From positions 124,001 to 188,000 of the forward strand of contig BOKF01000003.1 in the NCBI GenBank assembly GCA_016860845.1: 64,000 bases of DNA, given 5' to 3'. A program made the position numbers and the translations under genes. This DNA comes from Chloroflexota bacterium. GTDB taxonomy: Bacteria > Chloroflexota > Anaerolineae > 4572-78 > J111. This document shows, piece by piece, positions 58,534-64,000 of the stretch (its first letter is position 1; every line of letters starts with the position of its first letter). Below the pieces are notes generated by a model, which was not told the DNA's origin, did no database searches, and saw nothing but the letters and a program-made list of their open reading frames with translations.

Positions 58534-58652
58534 GGGTAGTTGCGGGCTATTCGGCGCTATCAAGGTCCGTTATTTTAGGCTAAACTGATTGTAATATTTT
58601 TTACAAAACGTTTGAAATTTTTAGGCTTACATTCACCCATGGAGATTGATCT

Positions 58653-59438
58653 ATGACAACTCAACTCTCTTCTACCCAGGAATTAACCCTGGCCATTCGC
58701 GGTATGACTTGTGCGGGCTGCGCGGCCAGTATTCAACAGGCTCTCAGCGAGCTACCCGGCGTGTCTGACGCAGTCGTGCAGTTGTCGGCCAAACAGGCCC
58801 AGGTTGCGTTCGATCCGGCCCAGGTGGGACTGACCCAACTGGTCGAAGCAGTAACGAAAGCCGGTTATACCGCTGAGCAGGCGCTCCCTGCTCCTCCACC
58901 CTCAGCCCCTCAAGAGGCGGCGGCCCTTCGACACGCTCAGGACACGGCTCAACCCTGGCGGCGGCCCCTCCTTTTTAGCTTTCTGGGCATGGCCGGGCTA
59001 ATGATCCTTTATTTGGGTATCGTCAGTCTGGCTGAGGGCTGGACGCACGCTGTGGAACTCATGCTCGGAGATGCCTGGCTGGTCGGGCCGATTATGCTTG
59101 GTTTCGGCGTGCAGGTGGGCTTGTACACCTATCTCAAAACGGCCATCCATGTCGCCACCCAGGGGGCCGGCGCCCTGACCGGAGCTGGCGGTGGCACCTC
59201 GACAGCGGCGATGGTGGCCTGCTGCGCCCACCACGTCGCCGACGTCCTACCCCTGTTGGGCCTGTCGGCGGCGGCGACCTTCCTGGCCGACTATCGCATT
59301 CCTTTTATGCTGGTCGGCCTGGCTACCAACCTGATCGGTATTGGTGTCATCAGCTTCCTAATTCTGCGCCAGCGGCGACACCTGGCTGAGTGTACCCTTA
59401 ACGCTCAGCCAGCCCCGTCCGCACCTGCGTGTCACTGA
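58653..59438 (+). CDS. HMA domain fused to four-helix membrane domain with CC motif
   Basis: This 261-residue protein has an N-terminal HMA domain (RGMTCAGCAASIQQAL near residue 17), a Pro/Ala linker and four membrane helices. The third contains MVACCAHHVADVLPLLGL, a vicinal Cys pair plus His-His that recalls MerT/MerC-type metal importers. The layout suggests that metal captured by the HMA domain is passed through the membrane. I do not know a named family. It lies just after the mobile element. Confidence 0.78.
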   Translation: MTTQLSSTQELTLAIRGMTCAGCAASIQQALSELPGVSDAVVQLSAKQAQVAFDPAQVGLTQLVEAVTKAGYTAEQALPAPPPSAPQEAAALRHAQDTAQPWRRPLLFSFLGMAGLMILYLGIVSLAEGWTHAVELMLGDAWLVGPIMLGFGVQVGLYTYLKTAIHVATQGAGALTGAGGGTSTAAMVACCAHHVADVLPLLGLSAAATFLADYRIPFMLVGLATNLIGIGVISFLILRQRRHLAECTLNAQPAPSAPACH

Positions 59439-59440
59439 CA

Positions 59441-59501
59441 AAGTCGCAAAGTCGCAGAGTCGCAAAATCTGCGACTCTGCGACCTTGCGACCTTGCGACT
59501 T
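59441..59501. repeat. GTCGCAAAGTCGCA inverted repeat
   Basis: Several GTCGCAAAGTCGCAGAGTCGC units face a reverse copy with one mismatch in 22 bp, forming a strong hairpin between genes. This kind of GTCGCA repeat is dispersed in some bacterial genomes; its role is unknown. Confidence 0.75.
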
Positions 59502-59519
59502 GAAAGGAGATCATATCTA

Positions 59520-60011
59520 ATGAAACAAGGCATACTTCTGACCATCATTATCGCTGTAACCGGCCTACTGGCCGCGTGTAGTAGTGGGGCAACTCAACCC
59601 CAAGCGGCTCAAGCTGAGGCGGCTCAACCCCAAACAGCTCAGTCTGAAGCGGTTCAAGCCCAACCGGTCGCACCGGCTTTCCAAACCCAATCCAACGACG
59701 AGAAGGCGGTCACAGTCAAGGTCACCCCGCTCAACCTGCCTCAAGGCGGCTCAACCCTGGATTTTGAAGTCGTCTTCGACACTCACTCGGTTGACCTGGG
59801 TTTTGACCCGGTGGCGCTCAGCCTTTTACGAGACGACGCCGGGCGCGAATATCCTGCCACTGAATGGCAGGGGGATGGTCCGGGCGGCCATCATCGGTCG
59901 GGGACGTTGCGGTTCAAAGTACCTGACGAGGCCAGCGATTCTGTGGAGGTCGTTATCCGCGACGTGGCCGGTGTGCCGGAGCGGGTCTTTCGCTGGAACC
60001 TAGCCGACTAA
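59520..60011 (+). CDS. Lipoprotein with Ala/Gln linker and small beta domain
   Basis: This 163-residue lipoprotein (LAAC near residue 20) has an AQ-rich repetitive linker (about 25-55) and a ~100-residue beta-rich domain with VKVTPLNLPQGGSTLDFEV, a His-His segment (GPGGHHRSGTLRF) and VVIRDVAGVPERVFRW. I do not recognise the family. Neighbours are metal-linked, and the His pair could bind metal. AAGGAGA selects ATG 59520. Confidence 0.7.
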   Translation: MKQGILLTIIIAVTGLLAACSSGATQPQAAQAEAAQPQTAQSEAVQAQPVAPAFQTQSNDEKAVTVKVTPLNLPQGGSTLDFEVVFDTHSVDLGFDPVALSLLRDDAGREYPATEWQGDGPGGHHRSGTLRFKVPDEASDSVEVVIRDVAGVPERVFRWNLAD

Positions 60012-60054
60012 CCAGTTGAACCCAACGGATTGATAAGCGCCAGGAAAACCTCTG

Positions 60055-61083
60055 ATGGACAACTTCGACCAAGACCCTCTTCCATCTCGACCAGACAGCG
60101 AAACCCCTGAAGGCTCTCCACCGCTGACATCAGTGGTTGGTCCAGCCGAACCCACAGCCAGAGCCAGCCAGAGCCACGAATTTTGGCCGCTCTATCTGTT
60201 CTTTACCTTTATCCTGGGGCTGGGCAGCGGCTACCTGATCTGGGGACGCACTTCAATCACTCCCAATCCCCCGGCGACACCCCAGGCCGGCGCTCCAACG
60301 GAGCAGCCTGTGTCGGTGAGCCAGGTGGCGCTACCTGAAAGCTACAGCCTGCCGGTTTCCTTCGGCGACATCGGCCCTCGGTTAGTGGCCGCCGGTGCGA
60401 TTGACTATGATCGCTTTGTCCAACTCTATGCCGAGGCCGGTCAGCCCCTGACTGAAGAACAGTTGAAACTTCTGACAAGAGGGAGCGATGCGCCCGTCGT
60501 CATTAACCGGGAAAACGCCTACTTCCTGCTCAACTTTCTGTGGGTCGTGGGTCTGACCAATCAAAACCCTGTGTTGACCGAGGGGGCGATGCAGCAATAC
60601 AGCCAAGGCGACATCAGCGGCTTCGCCTCGACCGGCGGTTGGACGATTGGCACAAAGCCGGCCACGGAGTTATACGCCAGCACACCGCTTATCAAATTGA
60701 CCCCTGAGCAGCAGGCTCGTCTGGCGGCTGTCGCCCAGGCCGTTTATCGCCCCTGTTGTGACAACCCCACTGCCTTTCCCGACTGCAATCACGGGATGGC
60801 CATGTTGGGCCTGCTGGAATTGCTGGCCGCGCAAGGCGCGACTGAGGACGAAATGTTTACAGCCGCCAAGTATGTCAATGCCTTTTGGTTCCCGCAGCAA
60901 ACCCTGGAATTGGCGATTCTCTACAAAGTAAGCCGAAACCAGGATTTTGCCGAGGTGGATGCCCGCGAATTGGTTGGGCCTGGCCTCTCCTCTGGCACCG
61001 GCTTTCAACGGGCCCACCAATGGTTAGCCGACAACGGCTTGCTGGAGCAAGCGCCTAATAGCGGCAACAATTGCGGGGTGTAG
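60055..61083 (+). CDS. Unknown membrane-anchored protein with CCDNP...DCNHG motif (paralog 2)
   Basis: This 342-residue paralog of the protein at 18533-19645 has one membrane anchor (about 42-62), a linker and a globular domain with YRPCCDNPTAFPDCNHGMAM. The domain is conserved from LPVSFGDIGPRL to the C-terminal Cys. The motif could be a metal or haem site. A cupredoxin and a CcdA-like gene follow, as a CcdA precedes the first paralog, so the family seems tied to thiol or copper chemistry. No function is known to me. Confidence 0.8.
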   Translation: MDNFDQDPLPSRPDSETPEGSPPLTSVVGPAEPTARASQSHEFWPLYLFFTFILGLGSGYLIWGRTSITPNPPATPQAGAPTEQPVSVSQVALPESYSLPVSFGDIGPRLVAAGAIDYDRFVQLYAEAGQPLTEEQLKLLTRGSDAPVVINRENAYFLLNFLWVVGLTNQNPVLTEGAMQQYSQGDISGFASTGGWTIGTKPATELYASTPLIKLTPEQQARLAAVAQAVYRPCCDNPTAFPDCNHGMAMLGLLELLAAQGATEDEMFTAAKYVNAFWFPQQTLELAILYKVSRNQDFAEVDARELVGPGLSSGTGFQRAHQWLADNGLLEQAPNSGNNCGV

Positions 61084-61110
61084 TTCTACGAGATAAGGAG
61101 CAACTGGATC

Positions 61111-61566
61111 ATGAAGACCAAACAACACAAAAAGCGCACGACCCATCAGGCGCAGCCAAGGAAACTGCGCGGCCTGGCCTTTGGCGTCATCGTCCTGCTG
61201 GTGCTGGGCACAGCAGGGTATCTGCTCGCCACCGCCTTCTCACCCAAAACCCCGCCACCGGCGGCCAATACGATTGATGTCAGCGCCGATATGGGTGGCT
61301 TTAGCCAGGATGAGATCCGGGTCAAAGCCGGCCAGCCGGTAACGGTGCGCCTGACGAGTTTAGACAATTCCCACCATACCGATGGGGGTGGGCAGCACCA
61401 GTGGGCCGTGGACGAACTCGGCGTGAGCATCGTCGCCCCGCCGCTCGGCAGCAATTGGGCTACCTTCACCCCGGCTGAGCCAGGCGTTTACACCTTCTAC
61501 TGCGACATCTGCTGCGGTGGGCGGGCCAATCCCACCATGCAAGGCAAGCTCATGGTCGAGGCTTAA
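61111..61566 (+). CDS. Membrane-anchored cupredoxin (CuA/NosZ-like)
   Basis: This 151-residue protein has a basic N-terminus, a membrane anchor (about 24-43) and a cupredoxin domain. Ligand candidates are HHTDGGGQHQW and YCDICCGGRANPTMQG (two Cys spaced as in CuA, a third Cys, then Met). It may be a copper shuttle for the next gene's partner. GGAG precedes ATG 61111. Confidence 0.82.
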   Translation: MKTKQHKKRTTHQAQPRKLRGLAFGVIVLLVLGTAGYLLATAFSPKTPPPAANTIDVSADMGGFSQDEIRVKAGQPVTVRLTSLDNSHHTDGGGQHQWAVDELGVSIVAPPLGSNWATFTPAEPGVYTFYCDICCGGRANPTMQGKLMVEA

Positions 61567-61569
61567 GTG

Positions 61570-62400
61570 ATGACGGCGACTTTTCTTCAAAGAATCGTGA
61601 TTTTCTCTATGCTGACCGTGCTGGCGTTGGGAGCCATTGCCCTGACCGGCTGGTGGCATCCCAATGCGCCAGACCTAGCGATGCGGGTCTACCTGCCCCA
61701 AATCACCCTACCGGTGGTCGTTGTCGCCGGACTGGTGGATGGGATCAACCCTTGCGCTTTTACCGTCTTATTGCTATTCATTACGGCCCTGCTGGCCACC
61801 GTACAGGCTGGCCCAGCCGCTTCTACCAGCGTGAACGCCATCCGCCTGCGCATCCTGGGGATGGGATCCATTTACATCGCCGCCATCTTTCTGACCTATC
61901 TGGCGCTGGGCGTTGGCCTGCTCCAGTCTATGGACTTTTTCACCCGCCAGCACCTTCCCGCCCGCTTCGGGGCGCTCCTGGCCATTTTGTTCGGGCTGTG
62001 GATGCTCAAGGATTTCTTCCTACCGGACTTTGGCTGGCGCTTGCAGGCCCCGGCTAAAGTCGCTATCTTAGCCAGGCAGTCGGCTCGAAAGGCGACCCTA
62101 CCGGCTTTAATGGTCGGCGGTTTTCTGATCGGCCTGTGTACGGTGCCGTGTAGCGGCGCGGTCTATCTGGCAGTGCTCAGTTTGCTGGCCTTGCAACCTA
62201 CCGCCTTGCTCGGCTACAGCTATCTGGTGTTGTACAATGTGGTGTTCATCCTGCCGCTGGTGGTGATCTTATTCGCCGCCTCGACCCGACCCACCCTGAA
62301 CCGATTGGCTCACTGGAATCTGCATCATAAAGAGTGGGTCCGGCTGGCGTTGGGCGGCGGCGTGGTGGCGATGGGGTTGTTGATCCTGGCCACCGTCTGA
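61570..62400 (+). CDS. CcdA/DsbD-like membrane protein
   Basis: This ~276-residue, seven-helix protein has INPCAFTVLLLFITALL (first Cys) and GLCTVPCSGAVYLAVL (second Cys), fitting the CcdA fold. It starts at ATG 61570 or the adjoining GTG 61567, one base after the cupredoxin stop. A copper-redox role is inferred from the co-transcribed cupredoxin. It is the sixth CcdA/DsbD-like transporter in the window, counting 5994, 7405, 17728, 31580 and 51906. Confidence 0.83.
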   Translation: MTATFLQRIVIFSMLTVLALGAIALTGWWHPNAPDLAMRVYLPQITLPVVVVAGLVDGINPCAFTVLLLFITALLATVQAGPAASTSVNAIRLRILGMGSIYIAAIFLTYLALGVGLLQSMDFFTRQHLPARFGALLAILFGLWMLKDFFLPDFGWRLQAPAKVAILARQSARKATLPALMVGGFLIGLCTVPCSGAVYLAVLSLLALQPTALLGYSYLVLYNVVFILPLVVILFAASTRPTLNRLAHWNLHHKEWVRLALGGGVVAMGLLILATV

Positions 62401-62496
62401 ACACGTCTCGGCTATCCCCTACGGGATGCGAAGCGCTATAGCTTATTACCAATTCACAAATACAAAACTACAGACTACTCGACTTGGATCTTGATC

Positions 62497-63801
62497 ATGA
62501 ACAACCATCAACTTCTCACTCGTCCCCACCGACTGCTCCTGGCTCGCTTCTTTTCGCGAGGTCTTATCGCCGCCGTGGTGGTCACTTTCATCGTCGGCGC
62601 GGCGCTGACCCGGTTGGAGCGAGATAATTACCTACGCCACGCCACCAACGCTGCCCACGAGCGGGTGGCGCGCCTCGCCACCCACATCGGCCACCAACTC
62701 GAGAACCCCACCGCCACGGCCCATCAGGATGGAGCTCCCCCGGAAGAGCTAACGCCGGTTCAACAGTTGGTTATCCAGGAGACCAAAAACAGTGGCTTGC
62801 TCCGACTGGACGTGGTCAACAGCGCCGGTGTCATCATTGGGTCAAGCGACCCGGCCGCCCTGCGCCAGAAATCGGACGTGCCAGAGGTGACCGAAGCGCG
62901 CGCCTCAGATCAAATCATTAGCCGCGTAGAGGGGTCAGGCCGGACCTCCTTTCTGCGCTTCGCTGCTCCGCTTCATTTGGGGGGTGAAACCAATATCGTC
63001 CTGGTGGACGAGCCGTTGAACGAGCTAGAGGCCCTGACCCGCGACAGCCGCAACACGGTCACCCTGAGCCTAACCATTGGTTTCGCCTTGACCTTTGCCG
63101 TACTAGGGTTTGTCGTGCGCCGGGCCGGGCTGGAGCTTGAGCGCCATCAAGATGAAGAAGAACGGGTCAAGGACCTCCTGGGGCGCTACGTCTCGCATCA
63201 AGTGGCGCAGCAGATTTTGGCACATGGAGGATTGGCCGTCTGTGCTGAGCGGCGCGAGATCACGGTTCTCTTTGCCGATATTCGGGGCTTTACCACTTTT
63301 TCGGAAAAGTTGCCGCCTGAACGGGTGGTCGCGCTGCTCAATGACTATCTGGCCGCCATGACCGATGCGGTTTTCAAATACGATGGCACCGTGGACAAAT
63401 TCCTGGGCGATGGCTTGATGGCGATTTTTGGAGCGCCACTCAGTCACAAGGATGAGGTCTGCCGGGCGGTGGCTTGCGCCCAGGAGATGCAGACGGTTTT
63501 CGATCAGCTACGCCAGAAGTGGCGGTCTGAAGGTTTGCCTGATCTCGGCCTCGGCATTGGCCTCAATACCGGCGAGGCCGTTGTGGGCAGTATCGGCTCA
63601 GTCCGGCGGCTTGACTACACGGCCATCGGTGATGTGGTCAATACCGCCCAGCGTTTGCAAAGTATCGCTGCCGGCGGGCAGATTCTTCTCAGTGCGGCGA
63701 CCCGTGCCTGTCTAAACGGGGTGGCAGTTGAATCGCTTGGACCTAAGCAAGTCAAGGGCAAGCGTGAAGCGATTGAGGTCTTCAGTTTGGCCGCGGGATA
63801 G
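62497..63801 (+). CDS. Adenylate/guanylate cyclase with extracytoplasmic sensor
   Basis: This ~434-residue protein has a helix near residues 20-40, a PAS/Cache-like sensor domain (about 45-185), a second helix (about 188-207) and a class III cyclase domain. The cyclase shows REITVLFADIRGFTTFSE (metal Asp), VDKFLGDGLMAIFG (second metal Asp) and NTAQRLQS near the end. cAMP could act through the Crp-like regulator at 30322. ATG 62497 is preferred to TTG 62491. Confidence 0.9.
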   Translation: MNNHQLLTRPHRLLLARFFSRGLIAAVVVTFIVGAALTRLERDNYLRHATNAAHERVARLATHIGHQLENPTATAHQDGAPPEELTPVQQLVIQETKNSGLLRLDVVNSAGVIIGSSDPAALRQKSDVPEVTEARASDQIISRVEGSGRTSFLRFAAPLHLGGETNIVLVDEPLNELEALTRDSRNTVTLSLTIGFALTFAVLGFVVRRAGLELERHQDEEERVKDLLGRYVSHQVAQQILAHGGLAVCAERREITVLFADIRGFTTFSEKLPPERVVALLNDYLAAMTDAVFKYDGTVDKFLGDGLMAIFGAPLSHKDEVCRAVACAQEMQTVFDQLRQKWRSEGLPDLGLGIGLNTGEAVVGSIGSVRRLDYTAIGDVVNTAQRLQSIAAGGQILLSAATRACLNGVAVESLGPKQVKGKREAIEVFSLAAG

Positions 63802-63850
63802 CCCAGCCCACCGTATTTGTAACCCCCTGGGCTGCGTATTAGTCGTCACG

Positions 63851-63997
63851 CTATCCTACTGTGTTTATGCGCGAACTCACTGGGCCAACGAGTTGCTCGA
63901 CGTGGTGAGCGCGCCTCAGCCAGTCGCCGCGCCAGGTGATGAACTGAGCCAAGCGCCTTAACCGCACTTCGTCATCGGTCAAGCGGTAAAAAGTCAT
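63851..63997 (-). CDS. Possible small ORF at the right edge
   Basis: The minus strand is open from ATG 63997 (and possibly beyond the edge) to TAG 63851, encoding 48 residues that begin MTFYRLTDDEVRLRRLAQ. I do not recognise it. It may be the 3' end of a longer gene beyond the window. Confidence 0.3.
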   Translation of the reverse strand: MTFYRLTDDEVRLRRLAQFITWRGDWLRRAHHVEQLVGPVSSRINTVG

Positions 63998-64000
63998 ATC

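Noticed and set aside
58589..58606. TTGTAA...TTACAA dyad as an eighth CopY-like operator
   Set aside because: Arm polarity is opposite to TACA...TGTA and no promoter overlaps it in the expected way.

Overview
The window is a chromosomal-type bacterial segment of roughly 57% GC with about 75 recognisable genes. Lipoprotein signals, TP-rich linkers, a class D/E-like sortase, an MecA-type PBP2, CcdA/ResA-type redox proteins and two F510_1955-type beta-propellers point to a monoderm-like phylum. Chloroflexota (an Anaerolineae-like lineage) is my best guess, but no rRNA or tRNA is present to confirm it. Almost everything serves extracytoplasmic metal and thiol chemistry: copper, mercury, haem, cobalamin, nickel/cobalt and cytochrome oxidase.

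Layout. 1-5.9 kb: a truncated multicopper oxidase, a TauE-cupredoxin fusion, small HMA copper chaperones (one a remnant), a methyltransferase and a Rieske protein. 6-12.5 kb: CcdA-like and TlpA proteins, then ccmF-ccmH and a CcmI-like fusion (cytochrome c maturation). 12.5-19.7 kb: PBP2, sortase, a DsbA-propeller fusion, a circularly permuted CcdA and an unknown Cys-rich membrane-anchored protein. 19.7-24 kb: a complete minus-strand mercury operon, merR-merA-merB-merC-like-merP-merT, behind a classical MerR promoter. 24.1-27.6 kb: a cobalamin riboswitch and a btuFCD-like importer. 27.7-35.5 kb: a copper-type P-ATPase, a Crp-like regulator, a MerR-controlled HMA/CcdA pair, cytochrome c and a propeller lipoprotein. 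35.5-45.9 kb: a thioredoxin-like protein, a metalloprotease, an ABC exporter, a response regulator, rhodanese, an LRR protein and SHOCT proteins. 46-53.6 kb: cytochrome oxidase (coxB-A-IV-C), cupredoxins, haem O synthase and ccdA-resA. 53.7-64 kb: a nickel transporter, a two-component system, NfeD, a MITE-like element, an HMA membrane protein, cupredoxins, a CcdA-like protein and an adenylate cyclase.

Main discoveries. (1) Two genes look interrupted by UGA exactly where redox or metal-binding cysteines belong: a MerP-like lipoprotein with a UxxU motif and a membrane thioredoxin with UxxC. Each UGA is followed at nearly the same distance by a hairpin of bacterial SECIS geometry, so both are probable selenoproteins. 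(2) Seven near-palindromic 17-18 bp BlaI/MecI/CopY-like operators lie on promoters of copper, cytochrome, oxidase, ccdA-resA, rhodanese and LRR genes. Their repressor is not in this window. (3) Two CcdA proteins are circular permutations of the canonical CcdA that is also encoded here. (4) A cobalamin riboswitch carries a repeat insertion, and a 266 bp MITE-like element has perfect terminal repeats and a 5 bp target duplication.
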